Assembly: GCA_902560685.1 (NCBI GenBank) | Contig: CACEMT010000007.1 | Location: 1-58,547, forward strand | Source of the DNA: an uncultured Pelagibacteraceae bacterium | GTDB taxonomy: Bacteria; Pseudomonadota; Alphaproteobacteria; Pelagibacterales; Pelagibacteraceae | Direction: 5' to 3' | DNA length: 58,547 nucleotides | In this document: positions 30,079 through 40,203 of the stretch, one piece after another | Layout: each line of letters opens with the position of its first letter | How positions within the stretch are numbered: position 1 is the first letter of the stretch | Notes under the pieces: model-generated | The model's input: the letters and a program-made list of their open reading frames with translations, nothing else | What the model was told of the DNA's origin: nothing | Databases searched by the model: none | Made by a program: the position numbers and the translations under genes

Positions 30079-31359
30079 ATGAGCGAAAATACTCAGACTC
30101 ACGATTTAAGAAATAGAATTTTTTTTACACTATTTATACTTTCTGTATATAGGTTTGGAACATTTGTACCATTACCAGGTATTGATCCTGAGCAACTTCA
30201 ACTGATGATGGAAGGTAACCAAAAAGGTTTACTTGGAATGTTTAACGTTTTTGCTGGTGGTGCCGTAGGTAGAATGGCGATTTTCGCTTTAGGAATCATG
30301 CCTTATATTTCTTCATCAATAATAGTTCAATTATTAACAGGTGTATCAGATTATTTTAAAAATTTAAAAAGCCAAGGCGAAACAGGAAGACAAAAAATTA
30401 CTCAAATAACCAGATACGGAACAGTACTACTAGCAACAGTTCAAGGATACGGATTGTCGGTGGGCCTAGAATCTTCAGCAAATCTTGTAATTAATCCAGG
30501 AATTTATTTTAAAATTACAACTGTAACAACCATAGTAGCAGGGACAATGTTTTTAATGTGGTTAGGAGAACAAATTACCCAAAGAGGTATAGGAAACGGA
30601 ATATCATTAATAATCTTTTCGGGAATTGTAGCAGAAATTCCTAGAGCATTAGTTACCACATTTGAGTTAGGAAGAACTGGAGCTATATCTACAATGATGA
30701 TTATATTAATTTTTGTATTACTAGTTGCTACTATTATGTTCATAGTTTTTATGGAAAGAGCTTTAAGAAAAATATTAATTAACTATCCAAAAAGACAAAT
30801 GGGAAATAAAATTTATGGTGGGGATTCATCGCACTTACCTTTAAAAATTAATTCTGCAGGAGTAATACCAGCTATTTTTGCATCGGCTTTATTATTACTT
30901 CCTGTAACTTTTTCAAATTTTAATGCTTCGCAAAATGATACTTTTCAAACAATAGTTTCTTTTTTTTCACAAGGACAACCTTTGTATATGCTTCTTTACG
31001 CGTCAGGAATAATTTTTTTCACATTTTTTTATACTTCTATTACCTTTAACCCAAATGAAACCGCAGAAAATTTGAGAAAATATGGAGGTTTTATTCCTGG
31101 AATAAGACCTGGGGAAAGTACAGCTTTATATATTGACAACATCTTAACAAAGTTGACAACAATTGGAGCATTATATTTAACTCTTGTTTGTTTAATGCCT
31201 GAATTTTTAATTGCAAATTATCCAATACCTTTTTATTTAGGAGGTACATCCATCTTAATTGTTGTTGTAGTAGCAATAGATACAGTTACACAAATACAAA
31301 CTAGACTAATGAGCTCACAGTATGAGCAATTAATTAAGAAAACAAAATTTGGAAGATAA
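30079..31359 (+). CDS. secY: Preprotein translocase subunit SecY
   Basis: SecY forms the channel for protein export and membrane insertion. The 426-residue protein is strongly hydrophobic, with about ten transmembrane helices. It has the motifs YRFGTFVPLPGID near the N-terminus, a plug region GMFNVFAGGAVGRMAIFALGI and the cytoplasmic loop ADNLRKYGGFIPGIRPG-like segment (here AENLRKYGGFIPGIRPGE). It partners with SecE at 7221-7412. adk begins 6 bp later. Confidence 0.98.
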   Translation: MSENTQTHDLRNRIFFTLFILSVYRFGTFVPLPGIDPEQLQLMMEGNQKGLLGMFNVFAGGAVGRMAIFALGIMPYISSSIIVQLLTGVSDYFKNLKSQGETGRQKITQITRYGTVLLATVQGYGLSVGLESSANLVINPGIYFKITTVTTIVAGTMFLMWLGEQITQRGIGNGISLIIFSGIVAEIPRALVTTFELGRTGAISTMMIILIFVLLVATIMFIVFMERALRKILINYPKRQMGNKIYGGDSSHLPLKINSAGVIPAIFASALLLLPVTFSNFNASQNDTFQTIVSFFSQGQPLYMLLYASGIIFFTFFYTSITFNPNETAENLRKYGGFIPGIRPGESTALYIDNILTKLTTIGALYLTLVCLMPEFLIANYPIPFYLGGTSILIVVVVAIDTVTQIQTRLMSSQYEQLIKKTKFGR

Positions 31360-31365
31360 TTAAAA

Positions 31366-31929
31366 GTGAATGTTATAATTTTTGGACCACCAGGTGCAGG
31401 AAAAGGAACCCAGGCTCAAAATATTGTAAAAAAATTTAATCTTCATCAAGTTTCAACAGGAGATCTTCTTAGAACTGAAATTAAAAACAAATCTGAAATT
31501 GGCAATGAAATTGAAGAAATTATTTCTAAAGGTGATTTTGCAACTGATGATGTAGTTAACAAGCTTATAAAAAATATTGTATTTGATCCTCAAAAAAAGG
31601 ATAAATTAATATTTGATGGATATCCAAGATCATTAAGCCAGGCAAAAAATTTAGATTTATTGTTAGACAATTCAAACCAAAAAATAGATTTTATTTTTTT
31701 TCTTAATGTAAATAAAGACACAATAATAAAAAGAATTGAAAAAAGAAAAATTTTAGAAAAAAGGTCAGATGATAACTTAAGTACTATTCTTAAAAGATAT
31801 GATACTTACATGGAAACAACTAGACCTGTTTTAGATTTTTATTCTTCAAGAAGCTATTTTTATGAAATTGATGGAAGTGAAAAAATTGGAGTAATTTCAA
31901 GCAAAATTGAGCAAATTATCACTGTTTAA
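31366..31929 (+). CDS. adk: Adenylate kinase (short-LID form)
   Basis: Adenylate kinase interconverts ATP, AMP and ADP. The 187-residue protein has the P-loop GPPGAGKGTQA, STGDLLR in the AMP-binding site and FDGYPRSLSQA. The LID region is short and has no zinc cysteines. The start codon is GTG at 31366; no better in-frame ATG is seen. Linkage to secY is a conserved bacterial arrangement. It closes the long ribosomal run. Confidence 0.96.
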   Translation: MNVIIFGPPGAGKGTQAQNIVKKFNLHQVSTGDLLRTEIKNKSEIGNEIEEIISKGDFATDDVVNKLIKNIVFDPQKKDKLIFDGYPRSLSQAKNLDLLLDNSNQKIDFIFFLNVNKDTIIKRIEKRKILEKRSDDNLSTILKRYDTYMETTRPVLDFYSSRSYFYEIDGSEKIGVISSKIEQIITV

Positions 31930-31933
31930 GACA

Positions 31934-31961
31934 TTGACATTAAAACAACTTCTTATATAAA
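31934..31961 (+). promoter_or_regulatory. Near-consensus sigma-70 promoter for rpsM-rpsK-rpoA-rplQ
   Basis: TTGACA (31934-31939), a 16-bp spacer and TATAAA (31956-31961) match the housekeeping consensus at 11 of 12 positions. They lie in the 55-bp gap between adk and rpsM. The predicted transcript leader is short, about 15-18 nt. Confidence 0.75.
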
Positions 31962-31984
31962 AGGCTAAATTTTATCACAATATT

Positions 31985-32368
31985 ATGGCTCGAATAGCAG
32001 GTGTAAACATTCCTCAAAATAAATTAGTTCATGTTGGACTTACATATATTTTTGGAATAGGCGATAAATTCTCAAATCAGATTTGTTCTGCTCTAGAAAT
32101 TCAAAAATCTACAAGGGTTAATCAACTAACAGATGATCAAATATTAAAAATTAGAGAATATATCGACAAAAACTTTTCAGTTGAAGGAGACTTAAGAAGA
32201 GAAAATTCATTAAGCATAAAAAGATTAATTGATTTAGCTACATATAGAGGCTCAAGACATAGGAAAAAACTTCCTGTAAGAGGTCAAAGAACAAGATGTA
32301 ATGCCAGAACTAGAAAAGGAAAGGCAATTGCCATAGCTGGTAAAAAACTAACACCTTTAAAAAAATAG
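31985..32368 (+). CDS. rpsM: 30S ribosomal protein S13
   Basis: The 127-residue S13 contacts the P-site tRNA and L5. It begins [20 protein letters not shown] and has the C-terminal [16 protein letters not shown] motif. It is the first gene of the alpha operon behind a strong promoter. rpsD, often present in this operon, is absent, as is common in alphaproteobacteria. Confidence 0.98.
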   Translation: MARIAGVNIPQNKLVHVGLTYIFGIGDKFSNQICSALEIQKSTRVNQLTDDQILKIREYIDKNFSVEGDLRRENSLSIKRLIDLATYRGSRHRKKLPVRGQRTRCNARTRKGKAIAIAGKKLTPLKK

Positions 32369-32375
32369 TTTAATA

Positions 32376-32819
32376 ATGAATAAAGATAAAAAAATTGATA
32401 AAGACCAAAAAGAAGAAAAAATTAAGACTGTAAAAAAAAGTTCTTATTCAAAGAAAAAGAAAACTAAAAAAAATATATTAAATGGAATTGCTTATGTGCA
32501 ATCAACTTTTAATAACACAATAGTTACTATTGCTGACACTAGTGGAAATGTAATTTCTTGGTCTTCATCAGGTCAAAAAGGCTTTAAAGGTTCTAGGAAA
32601 TCTACACCTTATGCTGCTCAAGTAGCTGCTGATAGTGCTGCAACAAAAGCTTTAGAAGTTGGTATGAAAAACCTTAATGTTGAGATTAAAGGTCCCGGTT
32701 CTGGAAGAGAAACTGCACTAAGAGCATTACAAGCTAGAGGCTTTAAAATTATTTCAATTAAAGATACTACGCCAATGCCTCATAATGGAGCAAGACCACC
32801 AAAAAAAAGGAGAGTATAA
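32376..32819 (+). CDS. rpsK: 30S ribosomal protein S11
   Basis: The 147-residue S11 has a Lys-rich N-terminal extension of about 30 residues before the conserved fold. The fold shows [39 protein letters not shown] and the terminal [15 protein letters not shown]. rpoA starts immediately after its stop codon. Confidence 0.97.
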   Translation: MNKDKKIDKDQKEEKIKTVKKSSYSKKKKTKKNILNGIAYVQSTFNNTIVTIADTSGNVISWSSSGQKGFKGSRKSTPYAAQVAADSAATKALEVGMKNLNVEIKGPGSGRETALRALQARGFKIISIKDTTPMPHNGARPPKKRRV

Positions 32820-33848
32820 ATGCAAACAGAAAATGTAAATGTAAAAAATTGGAAATCACTTCTAAAACCAGCAAAGTTAGATTTGCAATTAAGTGATGAT
32901 AAATCTTATGCAAAGATTATTGCTGAACCTTTAGAAAAAGGTTACGGATTAACACTAGGTAATTCATTAAGAAGAATTCTTCTATCATCAATAAGAGGCG
33001 CAGCAGTAACAGCTATTCAAATTGATGGTGTTCTTCACGAGTTTACATCAATAAAAGGTGTACGTGAAGATGTTACAGACATAGTACTTAATGTTAAATC
33101 ATTAGCTTTAAAAGGAAGTTTTGAAGGATCAAAAAAATTAATTTTAGATGCAAAAGGCCCAGGTGAAATCAAAGCATCTGATATAACTTCTGTAGCAGAT
33201 GTAGAAATATTGAACCCAGATTTAGTAATTTGTAATTTAGACGAAAATACTAGTTTTCATATGGAAATGACTGTGGGTAATGGAAAAGGGTATGTCCCAG
33301 CAGTAATGAATAAACCTGAAGAACCACCTTTAGGTCTAATACCTATAGACTCACTTTTTAGTCCTGTAAAAAAAGTATCATATTCAATTAGCACCGCTAG
33401 AGAAGGAAAAGCATTAGATTATGATAAACTGACTATGGAAGTTCAAACAAATGGTTCAATTTCTGCGGAGGATGCTGTTGCTTATTCAGCAAAAATATTT
33501 CAAGATCAATTATCCATGTTCATTAATTTTGATGAACCACAGGAAGTTACAATAAGAGAAAAACCAGCCGAACCAGAATTTAATAAAAATTTATTAAGAA
33601 AAGTTGATGAACTTGAATTATCTGTAAGATCAATGAATTGTTTGAAAAATGATAATATTATTTATATCGGTGATCTAGTTCAAAAATCTGAAGGAGAAAT
33701 GCTAAGAACTCCAAATTTTGGTAGAAAATCTTTAAACGAAATCAAAGAAGTTTTAAATGGTATGTCTTTATATTTGGGTATGGAGATTCCAAATTGGCCC
33801 CCTGACAATATAGCTGAGCTATCAAAAAAACTTGAAGAAGCTATATAA
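32820..33848 (+). CDS. rpoA: DNA-directed RNA polymerase subunit alpha
   Basis: The 342-residue alpha subunit dimerises to nucleate RNA polymerase assembly. The N-terminal domain has [20 protein letters not shown]-type sequence (here [20 protein letters not shown]). The C-terminal domain, which binds UP elements and activators, contains [20 protein letters not shown] and [13 protein letters not shown]. It overlaps rplQ by one base. Confidence 0.98.
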   Translation: MQTENVNVKNWKSLLKPAKLDLQLSDDKSYAKIIAEPLEKGYGLTLGNSLRRILLSSIRGAAVTAIQIDGVLHEFTSIKGVREDVTDIVLNVKSLALKGSFEGSKKLILDAKGPGEIKASDITSVADVEILNPDLVICNLDENTSFHMEMTVGNGKGYVPAVMNKPEEPPLGLIPIDSLFSPVKKVSYSISTAREGKALDYDKLTMEVQTNGSISAEDAVAYSAKIFQDQLSMFINFDEPQEVTIREKPAEPEFNKNLLRKVDELELSVRSMNCLKNDNIIYIGDLVQKSEGEMLRTPNFGRKSLNEIKEVLNGMSLYLGMEIPNWPPDNIAELSKKLEEAI

Positions 33849-34282
33849 TGAGACATAAATTAGGTTATAAGAAATTAAATAGAACTTCAGAGCATAGAAA
33901 AGCATTAATTAAAAATATGCTTAATTCTTTAATCAAATATGAACAAATAACAACAACACTTCCAAAAGCAAAAGTTTTAAAACCTCAAGCTGATAAAATT
34001 ATAACTTTAGGAAAAAAAAATAACTTACAAAATACAAAAATATTAATTTCTAAGCTTCAAGATACTAAATCTGCTAACAAAGTTAAAAAAACTCTAGCTA
34101 AAAGATATGAAGGTAGAAAAGGTGGGTACACAAGAATTATTAAATCTGGATATAGATATGGGGACAATGCTCCATTAGCAGTTATAGAATTTGTTGATAG
34201 AGATGTTCAAGCTAAAAGAGTTGATAAGAAAAAAAAAGATACAACTAAAAAAACTGAAGAAACAAAAGCAGTATCAGCATAG
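33848..34282 (+). CDS. rplQ: 50S ribosomal protein L17
   Basis: The conserved L17 core runs from [20 protein letters not shown] to GYTRIIKSGYRYGDNAPLAV. A Lys/Thr-rich C-terminal extension of about 25 residues brings it to 144 residues. It ends the alpha operon. A pseudouridine synthase gene follows 12 bp downstream, probably on the same transcript. Confidence 0.97.
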   Translation: MRHKLGYKKLNRTSEHRKALIKNMLNSLIKYEQITTTLPKAKVLKPQADKIITLGKKNNLQNTKILISKLQDTKSANKVKKTLAKRYEGRKGGYTRIIKSGYRYGDNAPLAVIEFVDRDVQAKRVDKKKKDTTKKTEETKAVSA

Positions 34283-34294
34283 TTAAACAAAATA

Positions 34295-35206
34295 ATGAAA
34301 AAGTCTTATATCGTAGACTCTTCTTACGAAGGTACGCGAATAGACAAATGGATTAGAAATTTTTTAGGGAAGGTTCCCCAAGGATTAATAGAAAAATCAC
34401 TTCGTATAGGTAAAATTAAACTTAATAATAAAAAAATTAAAAGCTCAACAAAATTAAATTTTAAAGATGTAATTAATGTCTATGATATTAAATTTGAAGA
34501 AAATTCTCTAAAAAATAAATATAAATTTAATCCTTCTAATGAAATTATAAAAGAAAATGAAGATTTGATAATAGACGATAACAAGGATTTTATAGTTGTA
34601 AATAAAGAATCAGGTATAGCTGTACAGGGTGGAACAAAATCTAAAAAAAACCTCATAGATATATTTTCAAAAAGTAAAATTTTTGAAAATAGCAAGCCTT
34701 ATTCTGTTCATAGACTTGATAAAGATACATCGGGTGTATTTATTATTGCAAAAAATAGAGATTCTGCAAAACTATTAACATCACTTTTTAGATTAAGAAA
34801 AATTCACAAAACATATTTAGCAATTTGCTATGGAGAACTCCAGACAAATAAAGGATGTTTTGATCAAGATTTGATTAGGTATGAAGGAAATAAAAAAATT
34901 ATTGAAAAATCAAAAACACTTTACAAAGTTCTTGATAAAAATTCTAGTTGTACATTATTAGAAATGAATCCTATAACTGGAAGAAAGCATCAGTTAAGAA
35001 AGCAACTCTCATTAATTGGCCATCCAATATATGGGGACGATAAATATACATTTGAAAAAAAATTAAAAACAAAGAATAAAGAATTAATGCTTCATTCATA
35101 TAAAATTAGATTTATTATAAATGATAAAAAATACACTTATAAAGCCTTGCTTCCAAATTATTTTAAAAAGTTAATTAAAACGAAACGACTTAATTTCTTA
35201 AGTTAA
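34295..35206 (+). CDS. rluC: RluA-family 23S rRNA pseudouridine synthase (RluC-like)
   Basis: The 303-residue enzyme has an N-terminal S4 RNA-binding domain (RIDKWIRNFLGKVPQGLIEK, about 16-35). Its catalytic domain carries the RluA-family motif HRLDKDTSGVFIIAKN with the catalytic aspartate (about residue 145). The later motif GRKHQLRKQLSLIGHPIYGD is also present. S4 plus this motif fits RluC or RluD; the choice of rluC is a best guess. It follows rplQ closely, and its last 17 bp overlap the convergent lipB. Confidence 0.75.
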   Translation: MKKSYIVDSSYEGTRIDKWIRNFLGKVPQGLIEKSLRIGKIKLNNKKIKSSTKLNFKDVINVYDIKFEENSLKNKYKFNPSNEIIKENEDLIIDDNKDFIVVNKESGIAVQGGTKSKKNLIDIFSKSKIFENSKPYSVHRLDKDTSGVFIIAKNRDSAKLLTSLFRLRKIHKTYLAICYGELQTNKGCFDQDLIRYEGNKKIIEKSKTLYKVLDKNSSCTLLEMNPITGRKHQLRKQLSLIGHPIYGDDKYTFEKKLKTKNKELMLHSYKIRFIINDKKYTYKALLPNYFKKLIKTKRLNFLS

Positions 35207-35810
35207 ATAATAAATTTTTTATTATTTCCTGTGAAAATTTATTGTAATTTTGATTATTAATTTTTTTTAAAGAAGTAATTTCCTTATCTTTAATTCCACA
35301 TGGTATAATTTTTTTATAATTAGACATACTACTAGTAATATTTATTGAAAAACCATGATAAGCTATCCATTTTTTTACCCTAATTCCTATTGCGCCAATT
35401 TTTTTTTCTTTATTATTTATTTTAGTCCAAATACCAATATTTTTCCTATCACTATAAGAACTAATTCCAAATTTTTTTAATGAAGTTATAATTGAATTTT
35501 CAATAATATTTAGAAATTTTCTTATATCCTTTTTTCTATTATTTAAATTAATTACAAAATAGCAAACCAATTGACCAGGACCATGCCAAGTAATTTTTCC
35601 TCCACGAGAAGTTTTAACTACTTTAATTGATTTATCTAAAATATCATTCTCATTAAAACTTGTTCCCGCAGTAAATATTGAAGGATGTTCTAATATCCAA
35701 ATTAATTCATTTGCATCGTTTATATTTATTTTAGTAACTCTTTTCTCTAAAAAATCTATTGCATCAAAATAATTTACTGGTTTTATTGATTTTTTTATCT
35801 CTATACTCAT
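35190..35810 (-). CDS. lipB: Lipoyl(octanoyl) transferase
   Basis: LipB transfers octanoate from acyl carrier protein to lipoyl domains. The 206-residue protein has the motif RGGKITWHGPGQLVCY (about 75-90) and the lysine-containing segment GAIGIRVKKWIAYHG. The catalytic cysteine lies in IIPCGIKDKEITS. It is convergent with the pseudouridine synthase (17-bp overlap) and divergent from mgtE across 60 bp. Confidence 0.92.
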   Translation of the reverse strand: MSIEIKKSIKPVNYFDAIDFLEKRVTKININDANELIWILEHPSIFTAGTSFNENDILDKSIKVVKTSRGGKITWHGPGQLVCYFVINLNNRKKDIRKFLNIIENSIITSLKKFGISSYSDRKNIGIWTKINNKEKKIGAIGIRVKKWIAYHGFSINITSSMSNYKKIIPCGIKDKEITSLKKINNQNYNKFSQEIIKNLLFNLRN

Positions 35811-35870
35811 TAAAGAATTGTAATATAAAAATTATGCATTAATAGTGCCATATAAAAATAAAGGTTTTTT

Positions 35871-37253
35871 ATGACTTTAGTAAGGAAAATAAAAGATAAA
35901 AAAGTCAATTTTGAATTTAATAAAGAATATATCAAGGTTGTAACGGATAAAATTGCTAATAATGATGCTGTATTCATTTCAAATTCATTTAAAGAAATGC
36001 ACCCCGCAGATGCAGCAGATATTATTGAACATCTCAATGAAAATGATAGAGAAAATTTAATTAAGTTAAATAATTTTAAAATTGATCCTGAAGTATTTGT
36101 CGAGTTGAATGAATCTGTACAAACTGAAGTAGTTAAATATTTATCTAAAGATTCAATTGTTTATATCTTAAAAAATTTAGAGTCTGACGATTCAATAAAA
36201 ATTTTAGAAAATCTTGATGAAAAGAATAAAAATGAAATTTTAAGCTCTCTACCTCCTAAAGATAGATTTGTACTTTTAGAAAGCTTAAGTTATCCTGAAG
36301 ACTCCGCAGCAAGAATTATGCAGAGAGAATTTACTGCAATACCAAGTAATTGGTCTGTTGGACAAACCATTGACTACTTAAGAGAGAATAAAGATTTACC
36401 TGAAGAATTTTTAGAAATTTTTATTGTAGATAATGAATTTAAACCTATTGGTACCGTACCTTCTTCAAAAGTTTTAAGAACCTCAAGAGAAGCAAAAATG
36501 ATTTCCATAATGAATGAATCTCAATTATCAATTCCAGTTGATATGGATAGAGAAGAGGTCGGACATTTGTTTGAAAATTACAATTTAAATTCAGCTTGTG
36601 TAGTTGATAAAAATAACAAACTAGTAGGTATGATTACTAGTGACGACATATTAACTGTATTAAAAGAAGAGGCCGAAGAAGATGCATTAAGACTTGCTGG
36701 TGTAGGTGATGAAGAAATTACAGATGGCATACTAAAAAAAACTAAAAGAAGATTTACTTGGCTTTTACTTAATTTATTTACTGCGATAATAGCTTCTGCA
36801 GTTATAGGTTTTTTTCAAGAAGATATTGAAAAAGTAGTAGCTTTAGCAGTTCTAATGCCAATAGTTGCTTCAATGGGAGGTAATGCTGGAATGCAAACTC
36901 TTGCCGTAACCATCAGAACTATTGCTACAAATGAATTAACTAAAAATAATTTTTCTCAAAATATTATTAAAGAATTTTCAATTGGTATTTTAAATGGAAT
37001 TATATTCGCAATTATAAGCGCAATAGTTGTTCAATTATGGTTTAACGACACAACTCTTTCATTAATAATATCAATCTCTATGGTTCTAAATATGATAGTG
37101 GCAGGTTTATTTGGCATATTAGTTCCTGTATCACTTAAAAAAATGAATATTGATCCAGCCATAGCCTCTAGCGTTTTTGTAACAACAATAACAGACGTAA
37201 TAGGTTTTTTATCTTTTTTAGGCATTGGTGCTTACTTTTTCTACGGAAGCTAA
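35871..37253 (+). CDS. mgtE: Magnesium transporter MgtE
   Basis: The 460-residue protein shows the full MgtE plan. There is an N-terminal superhelical domain (MHPADAADIIEHL and similar repeats), two CBS domains (about 150-265, with a GMITSDDIL segment) and a C-terminal five-helix channel domain starting RRFTWLLLNLFTAIIAS. The pore region MPIVASMGGNAGMQTLAVTI is present. The N-terminal and CBS domains sense cytosolic Mg2+ and gate the channel in characterised homologues. Its end overlaps the convergent panC by 4 bp. Confidence 0.94.
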   Translation: MTLVRKIKDKKVNFEFNKEYIKVVTDKIANNDAVFISNSFKEMHPADAADIIEHLNENDRENLIKLNNFKIDPEVFVELNESVQTEVVKYLSKDSIVYILKNLESDDSIKILENLDEKNKNEILSSLPPKDRFVLLESLSYPEDSAARIMQREFTAIPSNWSVGQTIDYLRENKDLPEEFLEIFIVDNEFKPIGTVPSSKVLRTSREAKMISIMNESQLSIPVDMDREEVGHLFENYNLNSACVVDKNNKLVGMITSDDILTVLKEEAEEDALRLAGVGDEEITDGILKKTKRRFTWLLLNLFTAIIASAVIGFFQEDIEKVVALAVLMPIVASMGGNAGMQTLAVTIRTIATNELTKNNFSQNIIKEFSIGILNGIIFAIISAIVVQLWFNDTTLSLIISISMVLNMIVAGLFGILVPVSLKKMNIDPAIASSVFVTTITDVIGFLSFLGIGAYFFYGS

Positions 37254-38062
37254 TAATTATCAATTAATCTTACCTTATTATTATAATAAGCAATAAATAT
37301 TTTAAAATTATTTCTATTATAATTTTTTGATAAATTAATTTTATTTCTAATTTCAAGATATTCTATTTTAATTTTTTTTATATTATTTATTTTATAGATG
37401 ATATTTTTAAGATGTTTTTTAAATAAAATATCTCTTTTCATATTTCTTTTAAAATTAAGTATTAAATTTGCAATATAAGCTGATTTTTTAATATCTGTAT
37501 TACTTAACAATACGTTTCGTGAAGATAATGCTATATTGCCTTTACCACGTATAGTTGGACAGTTATGAATTGTAATTTTAAATTTATTTTTTACAAATTT
37601 TTTAATTAATAGTAATTGCTGATAGTCTTTTTCACCAAAAAAAATATGTTTTGGTTTAATTTTAATCAAAAATTGATTTATTACAGCCAAAACACCTTCA
37701 AAATGACCAGGTCTATATAGAGCACACATTACTTTATCCTTTTTTTTTAGTTTAATTTTACTATTTTTTTTATTTCTATAAATTTCCTTAACTTTTGGAG
37801 CTAATAAGTAGTCAACTTTTAACTTTTTAAGAATCGCAATATCTTTCTTTAAATTTTTTGGATAATTTTTGAAGTCATTAGCTTTATTGAATTGTGAAGG
37901 ATTTATGAAAATACTAACTAACGTTTTTTTACATATTTTTTTCGATGATTTGATTAATGAAATATGACCTTTATGGAGTGCTCCCATTGTGGGAACAAAA
38001 CCAATATTTGCCTTAAAATTAACTTCTTTATTTAATGTATTTATGCTTTTAAAAATTATCAT
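37250..38062 (-). CDS. panC: Pantoate-beta-alanine ligase
   Basis: PanC joins pantoate and beta-alanine using ATP in coenzyme A synthesis. The 270-residue protein has GFVPTMGALHKGHISLIK (adenylate-forming HIGH-like motif), FINPSQFN, FFGEKDYQQL and the LSSRN segment. No panB or panD is nearby. It is divergent from galU across 31 bp. Confidence 0.94.
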   Translation of the reverse strand: MIIFKSINTLNKEVNFKANIGFVPTMGALHKGHISLIKSSKKICKKTLVSIFINPSQFNKANDFKNYPKNLKKDIAILKKLKVDYLLAPKVKEIYRNKKNSKIKLKKKDKVMCALYRPGHFEGVLAVINQFLIKIKPKHIFFGEKDYQQLLLIKKFVKNKFKITIHNCPTIRGKGNIALSSRNVLLSNTDIKKSAYIANLILNFKRNMKRDILFKKHLKNIIYKINNIKKIKIEYLEIRNKINLSKNYNRNNFKIFIAYYNNKVRLIDNY

Positions 38063-38093
38063 TTATGGTACTTCATTTAATTATTACATTCTA

Positions 38094-38907
38094 ATGATAA
38101 GACAAGCAATAATACCACTAGCAGGATTAGGCACAAGACTTTTACCTTTAACCAGTGTTTATGCAAAGGAACTTCTACCAATAAATGGCAAGGTAGGCTT
38201 AGAATATATTATTGACGAATGTATTGATGCAGGTGTTAAGGAGATAATTTTTATAATATCCAAAAAAAAAGAAATTATAAAAAAATATTTCTACAACGAT
38301 AAGTTTTACAAAAAAATTATTAGAAAAAAAAAAGATACTAGAATTATTAGAGAATATAATAAAATTAAAAAATATAAAAAATTGATAAAGTTTGTTTATC
38401 AAAATGTACCTAATGGAACAGGGGATGCTGTGCTTAAAACAAAAAATTTAATCAAGGATAAATATTTTCTAATGTTGCTACCAGATGATTTAATAATACA
38501 AAAAAATTGTTCAAAAGATATGATTTTAATACATAATAAAAAAATGCTCAGTTATGGCAAGCATGAAGGTAAATAAAAAAACTGTAAATAGATGGGGCAT
38601 TTATTCAAAAAAAAAAAATATAAATAATAATAATTTCATTATTAGCGATGTTGTTGAAAAGCCAAATATTAGATCAGCCCCATCTAATAATGCGGTAATA
38701 GGAAGATATATACTACCAAAAAAAATATTTAGTAAATTACAAAATCAAAAAAGAGGCAAGGGTGGAGAAGTGCATATTACTGATTCAATAAAACGTTTAA
38801 TAAATGACGGAGAAAAATTTATTGGACACACTTTTAAAGGTAAATATTTAGACTGTGGAACAATGGAAGGTTATTTAAAATCATCAATGGAGATATCCAA
38901 AATATGA
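38094..38907 (+). pseudogene. galU: UTP-glucose-1-phosphate uridylyltransferase, frameshifted
   Basis: The gene starts MIRQAIIPLAGLGTRLLPLT, the nucleotidyltransferase signature, and is normal up to about residue 150. It then leaves frame and stops at 38576. The second part, in the +1-shifted frame, is open from 38530 to 38907 and contains VNKKTVNRWGIYS and KGKYLDCGTMEGYL. The switch fits a run of seven A residues at 38538-38544. Removing one A (or adding two) joins IHNKK to CSVMASMKVNKKTVN, which aligns well with GalU. GalU makes UDP-glucose, the substrate of the adjacent Ugd, with which the second part overlaps by 4 bp. The lesion may be a sequencing error, a mutation or a slippage site. 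Confidence 0.85.
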
Positions 38908-40202
38908 AACTTTGTATGATTGGAACAGGATATGTTGGTTTAGTATCAGGAGTTTGTTTTTCAGATTTAGGCAATACAGTATATTGTGTTGATAATAATT
39001 CAGATAAAATAAAAAAATTAAACAATGGAATTGTTCCCATTTATGAACCAGGACTTGAAGAATTAATTAAGAAAAATTATAGACAAAAAAGATTAATTTT
39101 TACCACTGATATTAAAAAAGCAGTTTCAAAAGCCGATATAATTTTCATTTGTGTTGGAACACCTACTAAGAAAAATAGTAACTCTGCGGATTTAAAATAT
39201 GTTTTTCAGGTAGCAAAACAAATTAAAAAATTTATAAATAAATATAAAATTATAATAACTAAATCAACAGTTCCGGTTACTACAGGAGATAAAATAGAAA
39301 AAATTTTTAAATCAAAAATTAAAAATAAGCTGGTTGACGTTGTTTCTAATCCAGAATTTTTAAGAGAAGGAGAGGCTATTAAAGATTTTACATCACCAGA
39401 CAGAGTAGTAATTGGCACAAATAGCAAAAGAGCAAACGCAAAACTAAAATCTTTATATTTTCCAATTATTAAAAAAACTAACAGATATATTAATACATCG
39501 AGACGAGGAGCAGAACTTATTAAGTACGCTTCAAATGCTTTTTTAGCAACAAAGATATCTTATATAAACGAAATGGCCAACTTATGTGAGAAAGCTGGCG
39601 TTGATATAAAAGATGTATCTTATGGAATGGGTTCAGATCAAAGAATAGGAGAGAGATTTCTTAGAGCGGGTCCAGCTTATGGAGGCTCATGCTTTCCAAA
39701 AGATACTAGAGCTGTTCTTGATACGGCCAAATCTTTTAAAGTTGATTTATCAATTATTAAAAATGTAATTAAATCAAATGAAAATAGAAAAATTTTATTA
39801 ACCAAAAAACTAATGACAATACTTAACGGAAATTTAAAAAATAAATCAATAACTTTTTTAGGTGTTACCTTTAAACCTAATACAGATGATATGAGGGAAG
39901 CGTCAAGTTTATATATGATACCTTATCTAAGTAAAAAAGTTTCAAAGATAAGATACTTTGATCCATCAGGAGAAAAAAAAGATTTTAAAAATTATAATAA
40001 TGTTATGTATTGCAATAATATAGAATCCGCTTGTAATAAGAGCGACTTAATCGTTATTCATACAGAATGGAATGAATTTAAATTTCTAAATTTTAAAAGG
40101 CTTGTTAAGAAATCTAATTTTAAAATTTATGATATGAGAAATGTATATTCACCAAGTGAAATGAAAAAAAAGAAAATAAATTATTTTGCAATTGGCAGAT
40201 AA
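38904..40202 (+). CDS. ugd: UDP-glucose 6-dehydrogenase
   Basis: The 432-residue NAD-dependent enzyme oxidises UDP-glucose to UDP-glucuronate for surface polysaccharides. It has the Rossmann motif IGTGYVGLVSGVCFSDLG at the N-terminus. The catalytic cysteine lies in GPAYGGSCFPKDTRA (about 255-269), and the C-terminal UDP-binding domain begins LGVTFKPNTDDMREA. It overlaps the broken galU by 4 bp, a logical operon since GalU supplies its substrate. Confidence 0.95.
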   Translation: MKLCMIGTGYVGLVSGVCFSDLGNTVYCVDNNSDKIKKLNNGIVPIYEPGLEELIKKNYRQKRLIFTTDIKKAVSKADIIFICVGTPTKKNSNSADLKYVFQVAKQIKKFINKYKIIITKSTVPVTTGDKIEKIFKSKIKNKLVDVVSNPEFLREGEAIKDFTSPDRVVIGTNSKRANAKLKSLYFPIIKKTNRYINTSRRGAELIKYASNAFLATKISYINEMANLCEKAGVDIKDVSYGMGSDQRIGERFLRAGPAYGGSCFPKDTRAVLDTAKSFKVDLSIIKNVIKSNENRKILLTKKLMTILNGNLKNKSITFLGVTFKPNTDDMREASSLYMIPYLSKKVSKIRYFDPSGEKKDFKNYNNVMYCNNIESACNKSDLIVIHTEWNEFKFLNFKRLVKKSNFKIYDMRNVYSPSEMKKKKINYFAIGR

Positions 40203-40203
40203 A

